Shown here: piece after piece, positions 51,034-58,816 of the stretch
How positions within the stretch are numbered: position 1 is the stretch's first letter
Layout: the number at the start of each line of letters is the position of its first letter
Origin: Natrinema versiforme JCM 10478
GTDB lineage: Archaea > Halobacteriota > Halobacteria > Halobacteriales > Natrialbaceae
NCBI RefSeq assembly: GCF_000337195.1
Contig: NZ_AOID01000026.1
Span: 1 to 64,000, forward strand
DNA: 64,000 nucleotides
Direction: 5' to 3'
Notes under the pieces: model-generated
The model's database searches: none
Seen by the model: the letters and a program-made list of their open reading frames with translations, nothing else
Told to the model about the DNA's origin: nothing
Made by a program: the position numbers and the translations under genes

Positions 51034-51693
51034 TTAGCGCCCGAAGCGGATATCGATCGTCGTGCCGTCGGTTTCGGTCTCCGTGACTCGCACTGTGGGG
51101 ACGACCGCGCGGAGTCGCCTCGGGACGAGGCGGCCGAGCGTCGCCGCGATCCCTGCGAGTCGCTTCCGACACAGCGAGTAGAGGCCCGCGAACGCGACGA
51201 GTCCGAGAAGCGCCGCGTCGACCGTTGCCGACGTGGCTCCCGCCGGTATCGCCACGGCCGCGAACGCGACGCAGACGAGGAAGTCCTCCGGTGCGCCCGA
51301 GTACCGGACGTACCGGCGCGGGCGGTGCCACCGTCCGAGTGCGTGGTTGTAGACGCCGTTCTCGGTCACCGGGTTCCACGGTTCCCGCTCCGCGCTGCCG
51401 CCGAGCACGTCGGAGACGGAGTGCAGGGCGGCGGCACCGACTGCGACTGTCAGGACCAACACTCCGGGCGACGATGTCAGGAGAAACGCGCCGAGCAAAA
51501 CGGCGGCGAGGACCGAATAGCCGACCGGATAGTGCAGCGTCTTCCGGTGGCTCGCGAGCAGGTCGGCGTCGGGCGCGAGTCCGCCGACGAACGCGGCCGC
51601 GAGCAGGAGGGCCACCCCGACGTGGTCGCCCAGAACCGGCAGGACGACGACGGCGGCGGCGAGGGCCATAAATCCGTGTGTGAGCGCCATCAT
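51034..51693 (-). CDS. DUF457/YdjM-type membrane-bound metal-dependent hydrolase
   Basis: A 219-residue membrane protein with about five helices. It begins MMALTHGFMALAAAVVVLPV, with the first metal-ligand His near the N-terminus, and has LAPDADLLASHRKTLHYPVG (Asp and His ligands) and VYNHALGRWHRP. These are the polar motifs of the YdjM/DUF457 family, thought to be zinc-dependent hydrolases in the membrane. The start at 51693 (or the next codon, 51690) fits CACTATGT on the minus strand near 51715 as a TATA element. A decayed C-terminal piece of a paralogue lies at 55529-55670. Confidence 0.85.
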   Translation of the reverse strand: MMALTHGFMALAAAVVVLPVLGDHVGVALLLAAAFVGGLAPDADLLASHRKTLHYPVGYSVLAAVLLGAFLLTSSPGVLVLTVAVGAAALHSVSDVLGGSAEREPWNPVTENGVYNHALGRWHRPRRYVRYSGAPEDFLVCVAFAAVAIPAGATSATVDAALLGLVAFAGLYSLCRKRLAGIAATLGRLVPRRLRAVVPTVRVTETETDGTTIDIRFGR

Positions 51694-51850
51694 AGCGATA
51701 CTGTTCGCTACATAGTGCTCACTGCCGATAAACAACGAGGCTTCGACCACAGGTGTCGCCGCGCTCGAGCATCACAGACCGACCACTGCTCGAGTCGATA
51801 CCAGCGTCGCCACTCGGTTTCGAACGCCACCGCTCGAGAATACGGCTCCC

Positions 51851-52558
51851 TCAGCGCAGCGACGGCGTCTTTCGTCTAGCGTTCCGGAGTTCCTTAGTCA
51901 GGTACTGCCACGCCGTCGTTCGCTCGCCGACCGCGGCGGTCCGCCCGGCTCGCATCGACTCGAGGATCGTCGCCGGGGTTGGCGATGTCGCTGCGGGCAG
52001 TCGGACCTCGGTAACGGCGCGGCCGACGCGGTCGGCCCGGTGGGCGTCGCTCCCGCCGAACTGCGGATAGTCGTTGCGCCTCGCGAAGCGTTCGGACTGA
52101 CGGTTGCGGACGTTCGTGACCGCGTGGGCGTTGTAGACTTCGATGCCGTCGACGCCGTCGATCGCCGCCTCGCGGGCCCCGTGTCGGGATCGCTGGAAGG
52201 GGTGGGGGACGACCGCGATACCGCCCGCGTCGCGGATCGACCGCGCCGTCTCGACGAGGGGCCGATCGGGGGCCGGCGCGGCGTCGATGCCGATCGCGAG
52301 CAGGTGGCCGTCGGCGGTCGAGACTTCACAACCGACGATGACGGCGAGATTGTCCGGTGCCAACGCCGCGGCCCGCGTCGCACCCTCGATCGTGTCGTGG
52401 TCGGTGACGACGACCCCGTCGAGGCCGACGGTCCGCGCCGTTCGGACCAGTTCCGCCGGCGTCGTCCGACCGTCGTAGGAGGCGTCGGTGTGGACGTGGG
52501 GATCGATGCGCACCGTCCGCGGCCGCCGCTCGTCCCCGCTCACCGCGCGCCCGGTCAT
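51851..52558 (-). CDS. PHP-domain phosphoesterase
   Basis: A 235-residue PHP protein with the metal-site motifs RIDPHVHTDASYDGRTTPAE, VVVTDHDTIEGA, VGCEVSTADGHLLAIG and FGGSDAHRADRVGRAV. These supply the His and Asp ligands of the trinuclear metal centre. It probably hydrolyses a phosphate ester in the cytoplasm. Its ATG overlaps the stop of the CDP-alcohol phosphatidyltransferase gene by four bases (ATGA), so the two products may act in the same phospholipid pathway. Confidence 0.93.
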   Translation of the reverse strand: MTGRAVSGDERRPRTVRIDPHVHTDASYDGRTTPAELVRTARTVGLDGVVVTDHDTIEGATRAAALAPDNLAVIVGCEVSTADGHLLAIGIDAAPAPDRPLVETARSIRDAGGIAVVPHPFQRSRHGAREAAIDGVDGIEVYNAHAVTNVRNRQSERFARRNDYPQFGGSDAHRADRVGRAVTEVRLPAATSPTPATILESMRAGRTAAVGERTTAWQYLTKELRNARRKTPSLR

Positions 52559-53253
52559 AGGTAGCCGAACTCGAGGCCGATCGCCAGTCCGATCGCGGCC
52601 ACCGCGGCGATCCCGGCCAGTACGTGGGTCGTGTCGGTCTTGTAGGCCTTGTAATCCGAGACCATCAGTGGGCAGACGACGCCGATGGTGAGTCCCGCGA
52701 GCCAGCCGTTCCAACTCCCGACGAGCACGGCGAGGAAGTAGTTCGCGACGACGACGAGGTTCGTGTGGACGACGGTCGTCCCGTGGTAGAAGCTCGCAGC
52801 GCCGTCGGACCCGAACCCCTCGCTGTTGTGCCGAACCAACCGCAGACCGCCGAACGCGAGGACGAGAAAGCCCACGACGAGGCTCGCGTATACGTTCGGC
52901 GCGAGGACGAAGTGATACAGGAGCACCGACGGGACCAGATACGCGAAGATATCGATGAACGAATCCACCTGCCGACCGAAGGGCGACGAGGTCCCCGTTC
53001 GGCGGGCGTACCACCCGTCAGCTTTGTCAAGCAGGAAGGCCCCAAACATGGCCAGCAGCGCCCAGTTCGGCTCCCCGCGTGCGAACAGGAGCGCGCTGGC
53101 CCATCCGACGAAGAGCGCACCGAGGCTGATGTAGTCGGCACCCGTGAGTCGCTCGAGGACGTTCGTTCTGTCCGCCGCGTTTCCGACCCGTCGATCGGCG
53201 AGATCGAACCGGTTCCAGACCCCTCGTATCGCCTCGCGCAGTTCGTTGGGCAT
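52555..53253 (-). CDS. CDP-alcohol phosphatidyltransferase family protein
   Basis: A 232-residue membrane enzyme. The signature DKADGWYAR, then GRQVDSFID, matches D-x2-D-G-x2-A-R-x8-G-x3-D-x3-D, which binds CDP-alcohol and Mg. About six helices are predicted. It transfers a polar head group or a CDP-activated lipid; in archaea such enzymes make archaetidylglycerol or archaetidylinositol phosphates. The start at 53253 is chosen over 53274 because the TATA box (53283-53290, minus) would be only about 10 bases from the longer start. It heads a two-gene unit with the PHP gene. Confidence 0.92.
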   Translation of the reverse strand: MPNELREAIRGVWNRFDLADRRVGNAADRTNVLERLTGADYISLGALFVGWASALLFARGEPNWALLAMFGAFLLDKADGWYARRTGTSSPFGRQVDSFIDIFAYLVPSVLLYHFVLAPNVYASLVVGFLVLAFGGLRLVRHNSEGFGSDGAASFYHGTTVVHTNLVVVANYFLAVLVGSWNGWLAGLTIGVVCPLMVSDYKAYKTDTTHVLAGIAAVAAIGLAIGLEFGYL

Positions 53254-53282
53254 CCACTCGAGTGGAGAGTCCACCGCAATCG

Positions 53283-53290
53283 GTATAAAT
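53283..53290 (-). promoter_or_regulatory. TATA box deciding the start of the CDP-alcohol phosphatidyltransferase gene
   Basis: The minus strand reads ATTTATAC, 30 bases before the ATG at 53253 and too close to the in-frame ATG at 53274. Confidence 0.65.
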
Positions 53291-53368
53291 CTGCTCTGGG
53301 AACTATTTACTTACGAGAATTCTATATAGGTTTGTAGGCCTACGTTCCGCTCGAGACCGGTAGGGAGG

Positions 53369-53935
53369 TCACGCAGCTCGCGTCGTCCGGTGGGTGAACG
53401 GGCCGATTCGAACGTAGCGTCGGGTCCGGCGGGGGACGAAGCCGTGGCGCTCGAACAGGGCACGCGAGGGCGCGTTATCGAGGGCGACGAGCGCGGTGGC
53501 CCGTCGGGCACCCCGCTCGCGGGCCTGCCGGCACGCCTCGGCGAGCATCGCGGTCGCGATGCCGCGGTTTCGGTGATCCGGATCGACGAAGACGCGTCTG
53601 AGATAGGCTCCCTCGAACGCGAGCGTTTGCTCTAAGGGATGGATCTCGTGGGTCGCGTCGACGGAGCAAAAGAGGTAGCCCCGCGGCGTCCCGTCCTCGA
53701 GGGCCGCGACGACCATTTCGTCGGACTGAAGCTCTCCCACCGGGGCGTCGAGCCCTGTCACCCGCTCCGGGTCGCAGACGGCGACCTCGTACGACCCATC
53801 GGTCGCCTCGACGGCGGCGTCCTCGAGCGTCGCGACGTACTCGTACATCACCGTCGCCGTGACGCCGATTCGGGCGAGCGCATCGTAGACCGCTCGGCCG
53901 TACCGATTGCGGGTCAGCCGCCAGAGCTGTGGCAT
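53369..53935 (-). CDS. GNAT acetyltransferase
   Basis: A 188-residue member of the GNAT superfamily. The acetyl-CoA pyrophosphate loop is in YLRRVFVDPDHRNRGIATAM (R-x2-G-x-A type), followed by LAEACRQARERGARRATALV and the C-terminal NAPSRALFERHGFVPRRTRR motif. The N-terminal ~70 residues are a basic extension with no homology that I recognise. A TATA-like CTTATTC near 53965-53971 (minus) supports the start at 53935 rather than a longer frame. Substrate unknown; cytoplasmic. Confidence 0.88.
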   Translation of the reverse strand: MPQLWRLTRNRYGRAVYDALARIGVTATVMYEYVATLEDAAVEATDGSYEVAVCDPERVTGLDAPVGELQSDEMVVAALEDGTPRGYLFCSVDATHEIHPLEQTLAFEGAYLRRVFVDPDHRNRGIATAMLAEACRQARERGARRATALVALDNAPSRALFERHGFVPRRTRRYVRIGPFTHRTTRAA

Positions 53936-54050
53936 CGAGCGGGTGATTTCGTCGCCGCTCGAATAAGTTTCGGGGTCGCTACACGGCAGGCCCGCGGCTC
54001 CGGATCGAAACGGAGACCGATTCGAGCGAAGCGACCGCGTCGACGGCCAG

Positions 54051-54803
54051 CTACTGGCTGAGATAGCCGCCGTCGACGCCGAGCGCTTCCCCAGTGACGA
54101 ACGACGCCTCGTCGCTGCAGAGCCAGACGACCGCACCGGCGACCTCATCGGGCGTTCCGAGGCGGTTCATCGCGTGCATGCTCTCGATCTGCGTGCGCGT
54201 CTCGTCGTCCATCGAACCCTCGAGAAGCGGCGTTTCGATGAAGCCGGGACAGACGCTGTTGATGCGGACGCCCGTTTCACCGTTCTCGAGGGCGGCGCTT
54301 TTCGTGAGCCCGAGGACCCCGTGCTTGGCCGCGGAGTACGCCGACGAGGTCGCGAAGCCGACTTTACCGAGTACCGAGGCGTTGTTCACGATGACGCCGC
54401 CCGACTCCTGTTCTTGCATGCACTCGAGTTCTGCTTTCATGGAGTTGAAGACGCCGACCAGGTTCACGTCGATGACTCCCTGCCAGCTCTCGGCAGGGTA
54501 CTCGTCGATGGGTGCCTGTTCGCCGCCGATTCCGGCGTTGTTGAACGCACAGTCGAGGCGTCCGTATTCCTCGACCGCGGTATCGATCATCGCACCTGCG
54601 GCGTCCGGATCGGACACGTCCGTCTCGACGAACAGCGCGTCGCCGCCGGCGTCTTCGATCTCGTCGACGGTCGCCTCGCCGCCATCGACGTCGAGATCGG
54701 CGACGACGACGTTCGCCCCTCTGTCCGCGAACTCGAGTGCGGTCGCCCGTCCGATCCCCGATCCGCCGCCCGTGATGACCGCCGTCTGCTCGTCGGTTTC
54801 CAT
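54051..54803 (-). CDS. Short-chain dehydrogenase/reductase
   Basis: A 250-residue classical SDR. Cofactor motif: AVITGGGSGIGRATALEFAD, with ADLDVDGGEAT after strand 2 suggesting NAD preference. NNAGIGG and the catalytic Ser in VNNASVLGKVG, then Tyr and Lys in SSAYSAAKHGVLG are all present. The C-terminal end is GEALGVDGGYLSQ. It is a cytoplasmic oxidoreductase of alcohols or ketones with unknown substrate. The ATG at 54803 is preferred to one three codons upstream, since the family usually begins close to the TGxxxGIG motif. Confidence 0.93.
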   Translation of the reverse strand: METDEQTAVITGGGSGIGRATALEFADRGANVVVADLDVDGGEATVDEIEDAGGDALFVETDVSDPDAAGAMIDTAVEEYGRLDCAFNNAGIGGEQAPIDEYPAESWQGVIDVNLVGVFNSMKAELECMQEQESGGVIVNNASVLGKVGFATSSAYSAAKHGVLGLTKSAALENGETGVRINSVCPGFIETPLLEGSMDDETRTQIESMHAMNRLGTPDEVAGAVVWLCSDEASFVTGEALGVDGGYLSQ

Positions 54804-54937
54804 ACCCACCACTGTGGCCGGCCCCTGGCAAAAACGATGGGAGCAGTCTCAGATCGTGGGCAAACGCAGTGGGTCGACGCCCGCTCTTTCCCCGCGTTCG
54901 AGCGCACGATGGCGGTTCTCAGAGAACGCCACGGCAC

Positions 54938-55345
54938 CTACTCGAGTGCGTACCAGTCGAAGCGCTCGACCGCGTACCGGTAGGAGACGACCGGCGCGAG
55001 CAGGCCGCCGATCAGCACGATCCACGCCCCGACGGTGATGCCGTGTGCGGAGATCGAGAGGTCCGGAGCCGGCGTCCACGCGGCGACCGACGTGATCAGC
55101 CCGGCAATCGTCTCGGGGGCCTCGAGATAGAGCACGAGCGCAGCGACCGTTGGGAGGATGATCGCGAGGGTGTAGACGACGAAGGCGGTCTTGCTCGGCA
55201 TCACGGCCTCACGGTTGTTTGTCACGTTGACGCTGCCAAAGCGGGGGAACGCCGACCCGATTCCCGACGCCAGCGCCGGCGTGACGACCGCGCCGACGGC
55301 GGTCCCGGCGACCAGAGCCGCGGTTCGCTCGAGTGAGAGAGGCAG
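54938..55345 (-). pseudogene. Truncated C-terminal copy of an ABC transporter permease
   Basis: The open frame encodes 136 residues almost identical to the last 136 residues of the intact permease at 56947-58614 (both end VSYRYA(V/I)ERFDWYALE). By eye there are about 20 mismatches in the first ~215 aligned bases. Similarity fades out near 55345-55365, where unrelated sequence begins, and the N-terminal three quarters is missing. The stop codons differ (TAG here, TGA there), so this is not a recent exact copy. It is most likely a dead remnant left by recombination, though a short membrane peptide could still be made. Confidence 0.85.
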
Positions 55346-55357
55346 CAATTCTGAAGG

Positions 55358-55495
55358 CGCTCAAGACGCCGACGATTGCTGGCACGGAAATCTCTCCGGG
55401 TTCCTGAGATCGTCGACAAAACAGGCGTCCGGGAACGGTACGCGGATAATGTCGTGCGAATGGTGACCGAACACGATCCCGACAGTATAAGTTGA
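55358..55495 (+). pseudogene. C-terminal fragment of an unidentified gene
   Basis: An open stretch of about 46 codons without a usable start: RLLARKSLRVPEIVDKTGVR, ERYADNVVRMVTEHDPDSIS, then TGA. The composition is normal for the genome, but the piece starts abruptly at the break of the permease remnant. It looks like the tail of a protein cut by a rearrangement. I cannot name the family. Confidence 0.4.
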
Positions 55496-55528
55496 CCGCT
55501 ATCCTGGCGTTACTATGTTTGTTCAGTG

Positions 55529-55670
55529 CCAGAATTTGTGTCTGAATCGGATGTTTACCATTATTTCGTCGGTCTCGGTTTCGGTAATCTGAATTGAAGA
55601 GGGGATAGCGCGCAGTCTCGTCGGCACGAGGCCACTGCGCCGCGCTAATCGCCGATAGATGCTTTTGATA
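55529..55670 (-). pseudogene. Decayed C-terminal fragment of a DUF457/YdjM-type hydrolase gene
   Basis: Read on the minus strand, this contains SIYRRLARRSGLVPTRLRAI, then ITETETDEIMVNIRF. It lines up with the C-terminal end of the intact gene at 51034-51693 (TLGRLVPRRLRAVVPTVRVT, TETETDGTTIDIRFGR). There is no stop at the expected place and no N-terminal part. It is a remnant of a second copy, and supports the view that 54.9-57 kb was rearranged. Confidence 0.65.
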
Positions 55671-55835
55671 GTCATAATACCCTACAACCCGACCAGCCAT
55701 AGTTGGCGCACTCAAATCTTGAAGGTATGATTCTCTAAGATATAGGAGTAGATTACAGCTCTCGGTGATCGATCTACCTAATAATTAGATAACCAGCCCA
55801 CTATATTTGACTTCAATACGAGATAAACCGGGATA

Positions 55836-55874
55836 GATATAAATAATTGGAATATAAATAACATTATTGGAATA
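55836..55874 (+). promoter_or_regulatory. Promoter of the halocin-like gene with a 20-base-phased direct repeat
   Basis: AGATATAAAT at 55835-55844 is a TATA box with about 30 bases to the ATG, and a second AT box (AATATAAATA, 55851-55860) lies nearer. The 9-base word ATTGGAATA occurs at 55846-55854 and again at 55866-55874, start to start 20 bases, about two helical turns. This spacing suits a regulator that binds one face of the DNA. The second copy ends at the start codon. Confidence 0.5.
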
Positions 55875-56654
55875 ATGGTTGATACCACAGACGATAATAA
55901 TGATAGGGATAATGAATCAATTAATAGGAGATCTGTATTAAAGTCGGTTGGAAAAACTAGTGCCGTAGGTATGATTGGGGCGACTGGCTCGGTTGCTGCG
56001 GCAGAGGGTGGCTCAGATGATGGCAGTAACGCGGCTATTAGGGAATTACAGAGTAAACAAGTGAACCAAATTCGTGAAAAAGCTCAAGAATTAACGGGAT
56101 TTGACACTCTAGCTGGATACATGAACGAAGAAGGGTTCCGCATTAACTCTGACGACATCAGAGGATGGGAAATATCCGGGCCAAACCAGAAGGATCGTCG
56201 TGTTCTTGGGATCCCTGCTGAAATAGACGATGAACCAATTGAAAAAGCCACAATCGTCGCCACATTTAGGGAGGACGCCGAGACCTTCCTTGAAGGAACG
56301 TGGGTGGTTGAACCAAAAAGTGGTTCTGATACTATTGTCACTGCTACAGTCAATAACGGGCGAATTAAGACAGATGTAGTGTCGTCACACGAAAGAAGTC
56401 CTTCGACACGTGAACAAAGGGCTACAGCACAAGATTGGTTACCTGATGCTGAGTGCAGTACATGTAAATCAGTATTTAATCTAGCCTGTAACAAAGGCTG
56501 TGATGTCTATTTCGGAGTACTATGCACCGGAAGCTTAATTGCCCGGCGTGCATGCAAGGAGATAACAAAAGATATGTGTGATTTTATTGGAGATGACTCA
56601 GATGCATGTGATTTAGGAGCAGAGGAAGCCTGTGATGATTTAGGATACTGCTAA
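55875..56654 (+). CDS. Tat-exported precursor of a halocin C8-like cysteine-rich peptide
   Basis: A 259-residue precursor. The Tat signal is INRRSVLKSVGKTSAVGMIG (residues 16-35), ending near AVAAAEG. A charged middle region (about 49-186) follows. The last 73 residues (from Asp 187) hold ten cysteines with the spacing C-x2-C-x7-C-x3-C-x7-C-x9-C-x7-C-x9-C-x7-C-x5-C and end in Cys. Halocin C8 is also released from the C-terminus of a Tat precursor and has ten cysteines; its released N-terminal part gives immunity. I infer that this protein makes an antimicrobial peptide plus its own immunity protein. The gene is AT-rich, unlike its neighbours. ABC transporter genes lie downstream. Confidence 0.82.
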   Translation: MVDTTDDNNDRDNESINRRSVLKSVGKTSAVGMIGATGSVAAAEGGSDDGSNAAIRELQSKQVNQIREKAQELTGFDTLAGYMNEEGFRINSDDIRGWEISGPNQKDRRVLGIPAEIDDEPIEKATIVATFREDAETFLEGTWVVEPKSGSDTIVTATVNNGRIKTDVVSSHERSPSTREQRATAQDWLPDAECSTCKSVFNLACNKGCDVYFGVLCTGSLIARRACKEITKDMCDFIGDDSDACDLGAEEACDDLGYC

Positions 56655-56946
56655 CGATCCGTAACGACTGCCATTATTATTCTCTACTCTGATTAAATTG
56701 CTGGGATTGGTTGAGAATATCAACCAAATAGTGTAGCTATTTTGTGGTAATAAAGTTATTGGGTCTGGTCTGGACGACATTTTCTGAGACAAGGATCACT
56801 TGTTTTTCGTCGATCTCTGTGGACGACAGCTTCTCAGCTTCTAGATAGGTATTGGATCGCCGAGATCGATTGAATGATAAGATCGGGACCCGTGGTATCG
56901 ACTTTGGTCACCAATCTGAACTCGAGTCCAGTCTTTCAATATCGAT
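56655..56946. other. AT-rich spacer after the halocin-like gene, possible coding remnant
   Basis: No complete gene is visible. On the minus strand, 56737-56870 can be read as the tail of a protein (RRSNTYLEAEKLSSTEIDEK, then QVILVSENVVQTRPNNFITT and a stop), with no start codon or N-terminal part. It may be a decayed gene, but the evidence is weak. The composition changes back to GC-rich at 56947. Confidence 0.4.
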
Positions 56947-58614
56947 TCATTCGAGTGCGTACCAGTCGAAGCGCTCGATCGCGTACCGGTAGGAGACGAC
57001 CGGTGCGATCAGGCCGCCGATCAGCACGATCCACGCCCCGACGGTGATGGCGCGTGCGGAGATTGAGATATCGGGAACCGGCGTCCATGCGGCGACCGAC
57101 GCGATCAGCCCGGCGATCGTCTCGGGAGCCTCAAGATAGATCACGAGCGCGGCGATTGTGGGGAGGACGATCGCGAGCGTGTAGACGACGAAGGCCGTCT
57201 TGCTCGGCATTACGGCCTCGCGGTTGTTCGTCACATTGACGCTGCCGAAGCGAGGAAATGCCGACCCGATTCCCGATGCCAGTGCCGGCGTGACGACCGC
57301 TCCAACGACGGTGCCGGCAGCTAGGGCAGTGGCCTGCTTGAGCGAGAGCGGGCTGACGATTCCGAATGCGAGCGACACGAGGAGGGCAAGCGGAACGGCA
57401 ACGAGCGCACCGGCGAGCATGCGGCCGCGGATCGCCTGCCGGCCGGTGAGCGTCGACGTGACGACGGCGGGCAGCGCCGGGCCGAGGTCGCCGAGCGGGT
57501 TGAGCGTAAACAGGACCCCGGTCGTCCAGACCACGTACAGACAGAACACGACAGCCATGAACGACGGCACTGTGCCGGTCTCAATAATCTGCTGGATGAA
57601 ACCGAGCACGCCGAGCAGCGGATAGCCGGCGTACGCCAAGCGGATCGGCGCTCGCTTCGTCCGACGGACCGCTGTCACCGCCACCGTCCGGACCGGTCGC
57701 GAGACGCTTCCCGGGAGGAGGCCGGAGAGTTGGTCGGATGATGTCTTTTCGTCGATCTCCTCGTCGTCAGTTCGGGCCGAATCAGCGAACCAGTGGCGCT
57801 GTGCAGAGGGGATACCGGCGATGAAGGCGACCCCGACGAGGAGAGAGGATCCGGCGACCGCACCGGCGATGCCGACCATCGACGGGTCGATACCGGGGAC
57901 TCCGACCAGCAGCAGGTGGCCGGGCCATCCGAGCGGGCTGGTCTGTAACGTCGTGAACAGTGACCACATGACTACGTTTAGTCCGCCGGTCGCAATCGCG
58001 CTGAAGTAGACGAGCCAGAACGCGGCGAACAGCAGTGTTCGATACCGAGCGACCGGCTCGTAGACGGTGATCAGGTGCCGAACCCAGACGCCGATGACGA
58101 ATCCGACGGGGATGGCGGTGAGCAGGAGAAGGGCGACCAGCAACGGTGCGACGAGTACTGGAAGTACCGTCCCCGTTCCGTATGCGAACGCGGCGGCGAA
58201 AAGCACAGCGAGGGGTATCAGAACGCTCGCATAGAGTGCAGTTTCGGCGGCAACGATACCGATGATGATGTTCCGGACCGTCGTTGACAACAGGAGAAAA
58301 GCCGGTTCGTCGACGTTAGCAACTGTCGTCACGGTACGTAGGATTGACATCACTACCAGAGACACCCACAGGACTGCAACACCGCCGGTCACGATCTCTG
58401 TGACCGTCGTCGCGACCTCCGTCGACACCGTTCCGGCGGCGGCCTGTTCCCCGAGTTCCGGGAGGAATAACAAGCCAAGGGCCGTAACCGGCCCGAGGAC
58501 GAACAGCGCGACTGCCGCCATCATGAGCAGTTTCGTTCGATTACCGACCATCGCTCGCACGGTGCGCCGCACTTCCGTTTCGGCGACGGTCATCGAAATC
58601 GGGGCGCGTCCCAT
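56947..58614 (-). CDS. ABC transporter permease, large multi-helix type
   Basis: A 555-residue membrane protein with roughly 12-14 hydrophobic segments and a charged loop near residues 290-330 (RTDDEEIDEKTSSDQL). It has no ATPase motif, but an ABC ATP-binding gene is divergent 202 bases away, which suggests an exporter made of the two. The start is the ATG at 58614 (MGRAPISMTVAETEVR); 58593 is an alternative. The C-terminal quarter is duplicated in the truncated copy at 54938-55345. The transported compound is unknown; halocin export, self-protection or an unrelated drug are all possible. Confidence 0.82.
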   Translation of the reverse strand: MGRAPISMTVAETEVRRTVRAMVGNRTKLLMMAAVALFVLGPVTALGLLFLPELGEQAAAGTVSTEVATTVTEIVTGGVAVLWVSLVVMSILRTVTTVANVDEPAFLLLSTTVRNIIIGIVAAETALYASVLIPLAVLFAAAFAYGTGTVLPVLVAPLLVALLLLTAIPVGFVIGVWVRHLITVYEPVARYRTLLFAAFWLVYFSAIATGGLNVVMWSLFTTLQTSPLGWPGHLLLVGVPGIDPSMVGIAGAVAGSSLLVGVAFIAGIPSAQRHWFADSARTDDEEIDEKTSSDQLSGLLPGSVSRPVRTVAVTAVRRTKRAPIRLAYAGYPLLGVLGFIQQIIETGTVPSFMAVVFCLYVVWTTGVLFTLNPLGDLGPALPAVVTSTLTGRQAIRGRMLAGALVAVPLALLVSLAFGIVSPLSLKQATALAAGTVVGAVVTPALASGIGSAFPRFGSVNVTNNREAVMPSKTAFVVYTLAIVLPTIAALVIYLEAPETIAGLIASVAAWTPVPDISISARAITVGAWIVLIGGLIAPVVSYRYAIERFDWYALE

Positions 58615-58787
58615 CAGCTCCCACCTCGGCTCGAGTGGACGGGGTACGGGCGTGCGTGAATCACAACCGATGCTCCGTTGCGCGCTTAGTAAACTGTTTG
58701 GATGTTTGTCATTCCGCTTGTTCCGATCCCGTTCTCGAGTGCCGATCGACCTGGCGGCGCTCGCATCGCTGCAAGCTATGACACACA

Positions 58788-58799
58788 TTTAATTATACC
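58788..58799 (+). promoter_or_regulatory. TATA region of the ABC ATPase gene
   Basis: TTTAATTATACC, ending 17 bases before the ATG at 58817; its T-rich core is 22-29 bases upstream, giving a leaderless transcript. Confidence 0.65.
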
Positions 58800-58816
58800 G
58801 CGGTGAAAGGAATCCT

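Noticed and set aside
55358-55495. Transposase remnant
   Set aside because: The tail has no DDE or other transposase motif and no terminal inverted repeats flank it, so it is listed only as an unidentified fragment.
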